From an uncultured Clostridia bacterium (lineage in GTDB: Bacteria > Bacillota > Clostridia > Oscillospirales > Oscillospiraceae): 5,947 nt of DNA. The position numbers and the translations under genes were made by a program. Within the stretch, counting starts at the first letter, position 1, and each line of letters opens with the position of its first letter. The stretch covers positions 1 through 5,947 of the forward strand of contig CAMEWZ010000101.1 in the NCBI GenBank assembly GCA_945946745.1, written 5' to 3'. The notes under the pieces are model-generated. The model was not told the DNA's origin. It saw nothing but the letters and a program-made list of their open reading frames with translations, and searched no databases. Positions 1 through 5,940 of the stretch are shown in pieces.

Positions 1-2
1 TC

Positions 3-938
3 CGGCTGACGCTGCTGATGGAACTGCTGGGCGCCGGTGTGATGGCGCCGGTCTTCTGCCGGGATTACGGCCCGCGGGGTTTTTGGATGGCGCTGTTTCA
101 TTCCGTATCCGCCTTCTGCAACGCCGGCTTCGACTTGATGGGAGAAACGGCTCCCTTCTCCTCGCTGACAAGCTACGCCGCCGACCCGGTCATCAACCTG
201 ACGGTGATGCTGCTGATTGTGGTGGGCGGCATTGGGTTTCTGACCTGGGACGATGTTCGTGCCAACGGCATTCATCTACACAAATACCGGATGCAAAGCA
301 AGGTCATTCTGAGTACCACCGCTGTGTTGCTGGCTGTTCCGGCCGTGTATTTTTTCTTTCTGGAATTTTCCCAGCTTCCCTTGGGGGAGCGGATTCTCGC
401 CGCGTTGTTCCAAGCGGTTACGCCCCGGACGGCTGGGTTTAACACCGTGGACTTGACCCAGCTGAGTGAGGCGGGACAGGCCATCACCATCGTGCTGATG
501 CTCATCGGCGGCAGTCCCGGCTCCACCGCTGGCGGCATGAAAACCACCACCGTGGCCGTCCTGTTCGCCACGGCCATTTCCACCTTCCGCAGGAAGGAAT
601 ACACCCATTTTTTTGGCCGCAGAATGGATGACGATGTGGTCAAAAACGCGGCGACCATTCTGCTGCTGTACCTGGCGCTGTTCTTCTTCGGGGGACTGAC
701 CATCAGCATCGCCGAGGGGCTGCCCATTTTGACCTGCCTGTTTGAAGCCGCCTCCGCAGTGGGCACCGTAGGGCTGACCCTGGGCATCACCCCCAGTCTC
801 GGCATGATCTCCCGTGGGATCTTGATTTTGCTCATGTTCTTCGGCCGGGTCGGCGGGCTGACACTGATTTTCGCGGCTCTGTCCGGTGTGCAGCGGAATG
901 TATCCAAGCTGCCCCGGGAAAAAATAACGGTAGGATAA
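3..938 (+). CDS. ktrB: KtrB/TrkH-family potassium channel subunit, 5'-truncated by window edge
   Basis: Membrane pore subunit of a Ktr-type K+ uptake system; it works with the KtrA protein encoded next. The reading frame is open from base 3, so the Met at 18 is internal and roughly the first third (about 135 residues, including pore repeat D1) lies outside the window; 311 codons remain of a family length near 440-450. Three of the four pore loops are visible with their selectivity-filter glycines: NAGF (120-131), TAGFN (429-443) and GTVGLTLG (762-785). The intramembrane gating loop GGSPGSTAGGMKTTT (507-551) is intact, in the KtrB rather than the E. coli TrkH form. The conserved arginine of the last membrane helix is in FFGRVGG (codon 846-848). 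The end (PREKITVG) resembles KtrB C-termini. Stop at 936-938, 11 nt before ktrA, so the two are co-transcribed. Not seen: the promoter and true start. Alternative name trkH; family assignment is very secure. Confidence 0.94.
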   Translation, partial: RLTLLMELLGAGVMAPVFCRDYGPRGFWMALFHSVSAFCNAGFDLMGETAPFSSLTSYAADPVINLTVMLLIVVGGIGFLTWDDVRANGIHLHKYRMQSKVILSTTAVLLAVPAVYFFFLEFSQLPLGERILAALFQAVTPRTAGFNTVDLTQLSEAGQAITIVLMLIGGSPGSTAGGMKTTTVAVLFATAISTFRRKEYTHFFGRRMDDDVVKNAATILLLYLALFFFGGLTISIAEGLPILTCLFEAASAVGTVGLTLGITPSLGMISRGILILLMFFGRVGGLTLIFAALSGVQRNVSKLPREKITVG

Positions 939-943
939 AGGAG
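937..943 (+). promoter_or_regulatory. Ribosome binding site of ktrA
   Basis: AAAGGAG overlaps the ktrB stop codon (TAA at 936-938) and lies 6 nt before the ATG at 950. It fixes the ktrA start and indicates that ktrB and ktrA are translated from one message. Confidence 0.8.
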
Positions 944-949
944 ATTACT

Positions 950-1597
950 ATGAAATCCATCTTATTGATCGGTCTTGGCCGTTTTGGAAAGCACATCGCC
1001 ATGCACCTAAATCAGCTGGGTCATCAGGTCATGGCCGTGGACAATGTGGAGGAACGGGTGGAATCGGCACTGCCCTTCGTGACCAACGCCCAGATTGGGG
1101 ACAGCACTAACGGGGATTTCCTGGAATCCCTGGGCATCCGGAACTTCGACGTGTGCATCGTAGCCATTGGAAACGACTTTCAAAGCTCCCTGGAAACCAC
1201 CTCCTTGCTGAAGGAACTGGGCGCCAAGCTGGTGGTAGCACGGGCCGCCCGTGACGTGCAGGAGAAATTCTTGCTGCGCAACGGGGCGGACGAGGTGGTT
1301 TACCCGGAAAAGCAGCTGGCCAAATGGACGGCCATCCGCTACAGCGCCGACCACATTCTGGACTACATCGAATTGGACGACGATCATGCCATGTTCGAAA
1401 TTCCCGTTCCCCCCTCCTGGGCGGGCCGCTCCATCGGTCAGATCGACATTCGGAAAAAATACAACATCAACATCATGGGCATCAAGCGTGGCGGCAAGCT
1501 GGAGCTGTCCCTCTCCCCGGACATGGTACTGACGGAAGGCTCCACCATGCTGGTGCTTGGAAAGAACAAGGATCTGCAAAAGTGCTTCCGGATCTAA
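950..1597 (+). CDS. ktrA: KtrA/TrkA-type RCK regulatory subunit of the K+ channel
   Basis: Cytosolic gating protein that, in the family, forms an octameric ring under the KtrB dimer and opens or closes it on ATP/ADP binding. 215 residues, the usual size for KtrA (B. subtilis about 222). Residues 1-125 form the RCK_N Rossmann domain: glycine motif G8-x-G10-x-x-G13 (GLGRFG) after a first beta strand, and acidic D31 at the end of strand 2 (MAVDN) to hold the ribose. E120 in VVYPEK matches the position of the cation-coordinating glutamate described in B. subtilis KtrA. Residues about 138-215 form an RCK_C domain (IRKKYNINIMGIKR, then a strand ending MLVLG), the domain that binds c-di-AMP in Staphylococcus KtrA; whether this one does is inference. 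A single RCK unit, unlike the duplicated E. coli TrkA. Start chosen from the AAAGGAG 6 nt upstream. Follows ktrB by 11 nt and precedes a small membrane-protein gene by 33 nt. Confidence 0.95.
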   Translation: MKSILLIGLGRFGKHIAMHLNQLGHQVMAVDNVEERVESALPFVTNAQIGDSTNGDFLESLGIRNFDVCIVAIGNDFQSSLETTSLLKELGAKLVVARAARDVQEKFLLRNGADEVVYPEKQLAKWTAIRYSADHILDYIELDDDHAMFEIPVPPSWAGRSIGQIDIRKKYNINIMGIKRGGKLELSLSPDMVLTEGSTMLVLGKNKDLQKCFRI

Positions 1598-1615
1598 CCG
1601 GAGGGCCCCTGCCGG
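1598..1615 (+). other. Small GC-rich stem-loop directly after the ktrA stop
   Basis: CCGG (1598-1601) and AGG (1602-1604) can pair with CCT (1608-1610) and CCGG (1612-1615), leaving a GCC loop and one bulged G (1611). It begins one base after the ktrA TAA and ends 3 nt before the ribosome binding site of the next small gene. There is no T-run, so it is not a normal terminator; it could stabilise the ktrBA 3' end or influence initiation downstream. With only 7 pairs in GC-rich DNA it could also be chance. Confidence 0.3.
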
Positions 1616-1618
1616 ACT

Positions 1619-1624
1619 GGAGGA
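1619..1624 (+). promoter_or_regulatory. Ribosome binding site deciding the start of the small membrane protein
   Basis: GGAGGA lies 6 nt before the ATG at 1631. An in-frame ATG at 1625 directly abuts the site (no spacer) and is therefore unlikely to be used; another ATG at 1634 is also possible. Confidence 0.65.
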
Positions 1625-1630
1625 ATGCGT

Positions 1631-1765
1631 ATGATGAGTCTGCTGCTGTTGGCGGCTCTGGCAGCCGCGGCCTTTTTCGGTTTTCGTCTGATGAAAAAGC
1701 TGGATGCTTTTCTGGAAGAAAACCAGCGCAGGCTGGCGGATGCAGAAGAATCCCCAAATCCGTAG
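1631..1765 (+). CDS. Small single-pass membrane protein, 44 residues, function unknown
   Basis: Not recognised as a named family. The protein begins MM, then has a hydrophobic Leu/Ala/Phe-rich segment (about residues 4-18), followed by a basic patch (R19, K22, K23) and a charged, probably helical tail (LDAFLEEN, QRRLADAEE) that ends in a short Ser/Pro/Asn stretch. The positive charges after the hydrophobic segment predict the N-terminus outside and the tail in the cytosol. Support for a real gene: a strong GGAGGA 6 nt upstream, position 33 nt behind ktrA on the same strand, and a stop just before the kdpD promoter. It lies in the same frame as ktrA with no other stop between, but the ktrA TAA plus its own ribosome binding site argue for a separate product. 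By position it could be an accessory subunit of KtrAB, or a small partner of the KdpD sensor; it is only loosely analogous to KdpF, the small Kdp subunit, and I see no sequence basis for calling it that. Confidence 0.68.
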   Translation: MMSLLLLAALAAAAFFGFRLMKKLDAFLEENQRRLADAEESPNP

Positions 1766-1791
1766 AAATCCATTTCCAGCTGTGCTATAAT
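1763..1791 (+). promoter_or_regulatory. Probable sigma-A-type promoter of kdpDE, extended -10
   Basis: A perfect TATAAT at 1786-1791 is preceded by TG at 1783-1784, giving the extended -10 TGCTATAAT. A weak -35 (TAGAAA, 4 of 6 matches to TTGACA) sits at 1763-1768 with the ideal 17-nt spacer and overlaps the stop codon of the small gene. Transcription would begin near 1798, giving a leader of about 60 nt before the kdpD ATG. This means kdpDE can be transcribed independently of ktrBA. No KdpE-binding direct repeats are evident in the short space available. Confidence 0.72.
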
Positions 1792-1803
1792 GGATGAAAA
1801 ACC

Positions 1804-1834
1804 GTTGCCACCCGCCGTTGAGGGCGGCAGCAAC
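1804..1834 (+). promoter_or_regulatory. Stem-loop in the kdpD leader
   Basis: GTTGC (1804-1808) pairs with GCAAC (1830-1834) and, after a small internal loop (CAC/CA), CCGCC (1812-1816) pairs with GGCGG (1823-1827), leaving a GTTGAG loop. It sits almost at the predicted 5' end of the transcript and 9 nt before the ribosome binding site. It has no T-run, so it is more likely a 5' stabiliser or a modest translational control element than an attenuator. No known riboswitch is recognised. Confidence 0.4.
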
Positions 1835-1843
1835 GAAACACGC

Positions 1844-1850
1844 AGGAGGA
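1844..1850 (+). promoter_or_regulatory. Ribosome binding site deciding the kdpD start
   Basis: AGGAGGA ends 6 nt before the ATG at 1857. This outweighs the in-frame ATG at 1794, which lies at or upstream of the predicted transcription start, lacks a ribosome binding site, and would add 21 residues unlike any KdpD N-terminus. Confidence 0.85.
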
Positions 1851-1856
1851 CTGGAC

Positions 1857-4436
1857 ATGGAATCGGAGAAGCGCAGCCGGGGAAAGCTGAAGATCTACTT
1901 TGGCTACGCTGCCGGAGTTGGAAAAACCTATGCCATGCTGTGCGCAGCCCACCAGGCAAGCAGCCAGGGCACGGATGTGATTCTGGGATACATCGACCCC
2001 CATGCCCATCCCCAAACCGCCGCGCTGATGTCCGGCCTGGAGCAGCTGCCCACCAGACAGGTGGGGGCAAGCCGGGAATTTGACATTGACGCGGCGCTGG
2101 CACGGAAACCCCAGCTCATCCTGGTGGACGAATTTGCCCACACCAACGCCCCCGGCAGCCGGCACGCAAAGCGCTTTCAAGATATCCAGGAGCTGCTAAA
2201 CGCCGGGATCGGTGTCTATACCACAGCCAACGTCCAGCACATTGAAAGTCTGAACGATACCATCGCCTCTATCACCGGCGTTCCCGTGGAGGATCGGATT
2301 CCGGATTCCGTCTTTGACCATGCCGATCAAGTGGAGCTGGTGGACATCGAGCCGGCTGTCCTTCTGGAGCGGATGGCCCCTCCCTTCTTCTCTCTGGAAA
2401 CCCTCACGGCCCTAAGAGAAATCACCCTGCGCCGCTGTGCCGACCGGGTCAATCTGCTCACCGGTAACCAAAGCGTCTATCACACCGACGAGCATATCCT
2501 GGTCTGCCTGTCCTCCTCCCCCTCCAACGCCAAAATCATCCGCACCGCCGCCCGGATGGCCCGGGCCTTTCGGGGCATTTTCACCGCCCTCTTTGTGGAA
2601 ACCCCCGGCACCAAAGCCATGCATCCCGAGGACAAGCAGCGGCTGCGGGAAAATATGCGTCTGGCCCAACAGCTGGGCGCCACCATCGAAACCGTCTATG
2701 GCGAGGATGTTCCCTATCAGATCGCGGAGTTTGCCCGGCTTTCCGGCGTTTCCAAAATCGTCATCGGCCGCAGCACCGCAACCCGGAGGCGCATTTTCAG
2801 CAAGCCCACCTTGACGGAGCGCTTGATCGCCACCGCTCCCGGCCTGGACATTCACATCATCCCCGATGCCAATGCCGCTGGCAGCTATCTGGAGCAGCGG
2901 CGCAGGAGCCTCCGGGTTTCCACTGTCTCCCCTTCCGACCTCATCAAGAGCCTGCTGGTCTTGCTGGCAGCCACCGCCATCGGCTTTGCTTTTGATGCCT
3001 GCGGGTTTACCGAGGCAAATATCGTCGCGGTCTATCTGTTCGCCGTGCTGGTGATCTCCGTCATTTCCTCCAGCCGTCTGTGCGGGCCGCTGGCATCCCT
3101 GGTCAGCGTGCTGGTGTTCAACTTCTTTTTCACAGTCCCCCGGTTTACCTTTCATTTTTATGACACGGATTACCTGGTGACCTTTTCCATCATGTTCATG
3201 GTCTCCCTGCTCACCGGTTCTCTGGCCACCCGGCTGAAGGACAACGCCAAGCAGTCTGCCCGGGCAGCATTCCGTATCAAGATTCTGTTTGAGACAAACC
3301 AGCTGCTGCAAAAGGGGAAGGACGAGCCTTCCGTTGTCAACGCCGCTGCCGGTCAATTGCTGAAGCTGCTGCGGAAGGATCTGGTGATCTACCTGGCGGA
3401 TGGAAACGCGCTGGCATCTCCTCAAATCTTCCGCGCCGAGGGCAGCAATCAAGCCGATCTGACTACGGAAACGGAACGCATCGTTGCCGACTGGGTTTTG
3501 CGGAACAACAAGCACGCAGGCGCCACCACCGATACTTTGTCCGATGCCCGGTGCCTGTACCTGGCCATCCGGGTAAACCACCATGTTTACGGGGTTGTGG
3601 GCATTGCTCTGGAAGGCATCCCTTTGGATCCCTTTGAAAACAGCGTGCTGCTGTCCATCCTTGGAGAATGCGCCCTGGCGCTGGAAAACATCAAAAATGC
3701 CCGGGAAAAAGAGGAGGCCGCCATTCTCGCCAAAAACGAGCAGCTGCGGGCAAACCTGCTGCGCTCCATCTCCCACGATCTGCGCACGCCGCTGACCTCC
3801 ATCTCCGGCAGCGCCGGTAATCTGCTGGCCAACTACCAAAAAATGGATGACAGTACCCGGCTGCAAACCTTCACCGATATCTATGATGACTCCATGTGGC
3901 TGATCAGCCTTGTGGAAAATCTGCTGGCGGTCACCCGCTTCGAAAACGGGAAAGTGCATCTGACCCAATCCGTGGAGTTGATGGACGAGGTGGTTGCGGA
4001 GGCGCTGCGGCATATCAACCGCAAGAGCAAGGAGCACACCATTCGTGTCACCGCCTCTCAAGATCTGATTCTGGCAAAAATCGACACCAAGCTGATCGTC
4101 CAGGTTCTCATCAACCTGGTGGACAATGCCATCAAATATACCCCTGTCGGCTCCGTGATTGAAATTCACACCCAGCTGCGCGCCCCTTGGGTGAGCGTAT
4201 CCGTTTCCGACAACGGTCCCGGCATCCCCGATGACCGGAAGGACAAGGTGTTCGAAATGTTCTACAGCGGCGCCAACCAGATCGCGGACAGCCGCCGCAG
4301 CCTGGGTTTGGGACTGTTCCTTTGCAAGGCCATAATCACTGCCCACGGCGGCAGCATTTCCCTGTCCGACAATTCGCCGTCCGGAAGTATTTTTACCTTT
4401 ACATTACCCGCTGGGGAGGTTGCATTCCATGAATAA
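1857..4436 (+). CDS. kdpD: Sensor histidine kinase KdpD, full length
   Basis: Membrane sensor kinase for K+ limitation and osmotic state; it phosphorylates KdpE. 859 residues (E. coli 894). Order of domains: KdpD N-terminal domain (1-210) with Walker A GYAAGVGKT (16-24, K23) and the family motif DEFAHTN (91-97; E. coli has DELAHTN); a universal-stress-protein domain (about 213-340) ending IVIGRS (301-306); four membrane segments of DUF4118 (about 366-458) including NFFFTVP and a YLVTF stretch; a GAF-like domain (about 478-610); a helical linker; HisKA with phospho-acceptor H640 in SHDLRTPL; and an ATPase domain with N box (N753, N757), G1 DNGPGIP (785-791) and G2 GLGL (817-820). All catalytic residues are present. 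The USP domain carries SSS at 219-221, exactly 20 residues, then FTALF at 242-246, nearly the c-di-AMP-binding motif reported for S. aureus KdpD. Own promoter at 1763-1791; overlaps kdpE by 8 nt. Unusual context: no kdpFABC in view, Ktr genes instead. Confidence 0.96.
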   Translation: MESEKRSRGKLKIYFGYAAGVGKTYAMLCAAHQASSQGTDVILGYIDPHAHPQTAALMSGLEQLPTRQVGASREFDIDAALARKPQLILVDEFAHTNAPGSRHAKRFQDIQELLNAGIGVYTTANVQHIESLNDTIASITGVPVEDRIPDSVFDHADQVELVDIEPAVLLERMAPPFFSLETLTALREITLRRCADRVNLLTGNQSVYHTDEHILVCLSSSPSNAKIIRTAARMARAFRGIFTALFVETPGTKAMHPEDKQRLRENMRLAQQLGATIETVYGEDVPYQIAEFARLSGVSKIVIGRSTATRRRIFSKPTLTERLIATAPGLDIHIIPDANAAGSYLEQRRRSLRVSTVSPSDLIKSLLVLLAATAIGFAFDACGFTEANIVAVYLFAVLVISVISSSRLCGPLASLVSVLVFNFFFTVPRFTFHFYDTDYLVTFSIMFMVSLLTGSLATRLKDNAKQSARAAFRIKILFETNQLLQKGKDEPSVVNAAAGQLLKLLRKDLVIYLADGNALASPQIFRAEGSNQADLTTETERIVADWVLRNNKHAGATTDTLSDARCLYLAIRVNHHVYGVVGIALEGIPLDPFENSVLLSILGECALALENIKNAREKEEAAILAKNEQLRANLLRSISHDLRTPLTSISGSAGNLLANYQKMDDSTRLQTFTDIYDDSMWLISLVENLLAVTRFENGKVHLTQSVELMDEVVAEALRHINRKSKEHTIRVTASQDLILAKIDTKLIVQVLINLVDNAIKYTPVGSVIEIHTQLRAPWVSVSVSDNGPGIPDDRKDKVFEMFYSGANQIADSRRSLGLGLFLCKAIITAHGGSISLSDNSPSGSIFTFTLPAGEVAFHE
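4413..4419 (+). promoter_or_regulatory. Ribosome binding site of kdpE inside the kdpD 3' end
   Basis: GGGGAGG ends 9 nt before the ATG at 4429. An in-frame TTG at 4420 directly abuts the site and is not a credible start. The site lies within kdpD coding sequence, so kdpE translation is probably coupled to kdpD. Confidence 0.75.
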
Positions 4437-5130
4437 GCCCTTGATTCTGGTTGTGGAGGACGATCCTCCTGTGCGCAATCTGATCACAACCACGCTGAAA
4501 ACCAACGATTACCGATATTTGGTCGCCGCCGACGGAGAAAAAGCCATTCTTCTGGCCTCCTCCCACAATCCGGACATCGTGCTGCTGGATCTGGGCCTGC
4601 CGGATATGGACGGTGTGCAGGTCATTCAGAATATTCGCTCCTGGTCGAACCTGCCCATCATCGTTCTCAGCGCCCGGAGTGAGGACTCGGATAAAATCGA
4701 GGCCCTGGACGCAGGCGCGGACGACTATCTGACCAAACCCTTCTCCGTGGAGGAGCTGCTGGCCCGGCTGCGGGTGATCCAGCGGCGGTTGTCCTATATG
4801 ACGGCGGAAATGCTGGCCGCCAATTCCGTATTTGTCAACGGCAAGCTGCGGGTGGATTATGCCGGAGGCTGCGCTTATCTGGACGGCCAAGAGCTGCATC
4901 TGACGCCAATCGAATACAAGCTGCTGTGCCTATTATCCAAAAATGTGGGAAAGGTTTTGACCCACACCTTCCTCACCCAGAATATCTGGGGGCGGAACTG
5001 GGACAACGATGTGGCCTCCCTGCGGGTTTTCATGGCCACTCTGCGCAAAAAACTGGAGCCGACGCCGGACTCTCCCCAATACATCCAGACCCACATTGGC
5101 GTGGGCTACCGGATGATGAAAGTGGAATAA
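4429..5130 (+). CDS. kdpE: Response regulator KdpE (OmpR/PhoB family)
   Basis: DNA-binding transcription factor activated by phosphoryl transfer from KdpD. 233 residues, the usual size. Receiver domain (1-120) has the acidic pocket E10-D11-D12, phospho-acceptor D54 in LLDLGLPDMDG, S81 at the switch Ser/Thr position (LSARSEDSDK, a KdpE-typical stretch) and K103 in LTKPF. The C-terminal winged helix (about 131-231) shows LTPIEYKLLCLL, the recognition-helix region ASLRVFMATLRKKLE and the terminal hairpin HIGVGYRM, again close to KdpE rather than PhoP or OmpR. The ATG overlaps the last 8 nt of kdpD, giving a fixed 1:1 operon pair. The classical target, kdpFABC, is not in this window; ktrBA is the nearest candidate target, by context only. 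Followed 15 nt later by a strong hairpin terminator. Confidence 0.95.
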   Translation: MNKPLILVVEDDPPVRNLITTTLKTNDYRYLVAADGEKAILLASSHNPDIVLLDLGLPDMDGVQVIQNIRSWSNLPIIVLSARSEDSDKIEALDAGADDYLTKPFSVEELLARLRVIQRRLSYMTAEMLAANSVFVNGKLRVDYAGGCAYLDGQELHLTPIEYKLLCLLSKNVGKVLTHTFLTQNIWGRNWDNDVASLRVFMATLRKKLEPTPDSPQYIQTHIGVGYRMMKVE

Positions 5131-5142
5131 TGCTGTCCATGC

Positions 5143-5180
5143 AAAAGCACCCCATTGGATTGCCCAATGGGGTGCTATTT
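5143..5180. terminator. Bidirectional rho-independent terminator between kdpE and the PrsW gene
   Basis: A perfect 13-bp stem (5146-5158 with 5164-5176; arms read AGCACCCCATTGG and CCAATGGGGTGCT) encloses a 5-nt loop. On the + strand it is followed by ATTTCTCT, a weak T-rich tail; on the - strand by TTTTGC, because AAAA precedes the left arm. It lies in the 61-nt gap between two convergent genes (stops at 5130 and 5192) and would end both transcripts. Confidence 0.9.
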
Positions 5181-5191
5181 CTCTGGATTGT

Positions 5192-5926
5192 TCACACCGG
5201 CGCGTCGGTCTTCGCCTCATGGCGAATGAGATTGAATACCACCAAATACATGACCACCACAAATACCACAAATACCAGGGTGGACTGGGTGGTTCCGCTC
5301 ATGCAGCAGGTATCGTAAACCCCGTGGAGCAGCACTGGGAACAGGTAACTCAGTACCAGATTCCACCGGCAGCCACCCGCATTGCCCCTGTCAAAGCAGC
5401 GCTTTGCCCTGCCGTAAAAAACGCCCATAAACACCGCAAAGCCCATATGTCCGGGAACCGCCAGAATGGCTCTGGGCAGCGCCACGGACAGGCCGTAGCT
5501 GAACACATACTTCACATTCTCAAAGGCGGCAAAGCCCAGGGATACGAACACCGCATAGACAATGGCATCAAAACGGAAGTTAAATTCCGGCTCCCGCCAG
5601 GTTCGGCAGTACAGGAAGAAAAACTTGGTTCCCTCCTCCACAGCGGCTACCACCAGGAATGCCAGCAGCCACACATACTTGGGATCCTCCCCATCCACCG
5701 TGGCATCCAGTACCAATTGTCCCAGACTTTCCAGCACGATGGCCGCCAGAGCGGCAAGCACGCCCTTCCATACCAGGCTGCCCAGCAGCCAGGGCGATTC
5801 CCGCTCAATCCGATCCTGCCGGTACACATACCGCATCAAAAACAGCGCGGGCACCACTGCGGCCAGAACGTACAACGCCATCAAATAGAACGCCGGTGCC
5901 ATCACCAGCGGCGCAAAAAAGAACAT
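5192..5926 (-). CDS. prsW: PrsW-family intramembrane glutamic-type protease
   Basis: Polytopic membrane protein of the PrsW family (in Bacillus subtilis PrsW makes the first cut in anti-sigma factor RsiW; the family belongs to the wider CPBP/PrsW protease group). 244 residues from the chosen start. Motifs in order: VEEGTK with E97, E98 and K101; FDAIVYAVFVSLGFAAFEN with E136 and N137; PGHMGFAVFMG with H160; and LLHGVYD with H201 and D205. All expected catalytic-site residues are therefore present. About seven or eight hydrophobic segments are visible, starting near residues 5-32 and ending near 217-234; the C-terminal tail is short and hydrophilic. Start: GGAGGAGG (5940-5933) is 6 nt from the ATG at 5926, whereas the in-frame ATG at 5932 (two residues longer) abuts it. 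Promoter is outside the window. No anti-sigma/sigma pair is seen beside it, so the substrate is unknown; the symbol reflects family membership, not proven function. Confidence 0.88.
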   Translation of the reverse strand: MFFFAPLVMAPAFYLMALYVLAAVVPALFLMRYVYRQDRIERESPWLLGSLVWKGVLAALAAIVLESLGQLVLDATVDGEDPKYVWLLAFLVVAAVEEGTKFFFLYCRTWREPEFNFRFDAIVYAVFVSLGFAAFENVKYVFSYGLSVALPRAILAVPGHMGFAVFMGVFYGRAKRCFDRGNAGGCRWNLVLSYLFPVLLHGVYDTCCMSGTTQSTLVFVVFVVVMYLVVFNLIRHEAKTDAPV

Positions 5927-5932
5927 CTGCAT

Positions 5933-5940
5933 CCTCCTCC
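5933..5940 (-). promoter_or_regulatory. Ribosome binding site of the PrsW-family gene
   Basis: GGAGGAGG on the - strand, 6 nt upstream of the ATG at 5926 and directly touching the alternative ATG at 5932. It favours the shorter protein. Only 7 further bases remain before the window edge, so no promoter can be judged. Confidence 0.7.

Noticed and set aside
272..907. A 211-codon open frame on the - strand across ktrB
   Set aside because: The translation looks like a shadow of the membrane-protein gene, with no domain, while the opposite strand holds clear KtrB motifs.
1794..1856. A longer kdpD beginning at the ATG at 1794
   Set aside because: This ATG lies at or before the predicted transcription start, has no ribosome binding site, and adds 21 residues that contain the leader hairpin; the ATG at 1857 has a perfect AGGAGGA and gives a standard KdpD N-terminus.
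1766..1856. A riboswitch (ydaO-type c-di-AMP or KimA-like K+ leader) ahead of kdpD
   Set aside because: The predicted leader is only about 60 nt, too short for the c-di-AMP riboswitch, and contains a single simple hairpin without the conserved core I would expect.
1007..1858. A 283-codon open frame on the - strand across ktrA and the small gene
   Set aside because: It is in codon register with ktrA (and with the small gene) and open for the same compositional reason; no ribosome binding site or domain is seen.
2412..4346. A 644-codon open frame on the - strand across kdpD
   Set aside because: It is exactly in codon register with kdpD, so it stays open simply because kdpD rarely uses TTA, CTA or TCA codons. 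Its translation is rich in Gly/Gln/His/Asp with no recognisable domain, while the + strand encodes an intact KdpD.
4420..4428. kdpE starting at TTG 4420
   Set aside because: The TTG touches the GGGGAGG ribosome binding site; the ATG at 4429 has a workable 9-nt spacer and starts just before the receiver's first strand.
5146..5176. The 13-bp inverted repeat as an insertion-sequence end or regulatory operator
   Set aside because: It is a single, perfect short-loop palindrome between two convergent stop codons with flanking A/T runs, which is the normal form of a bidirectional terminator; no transposase or target duplication is present.
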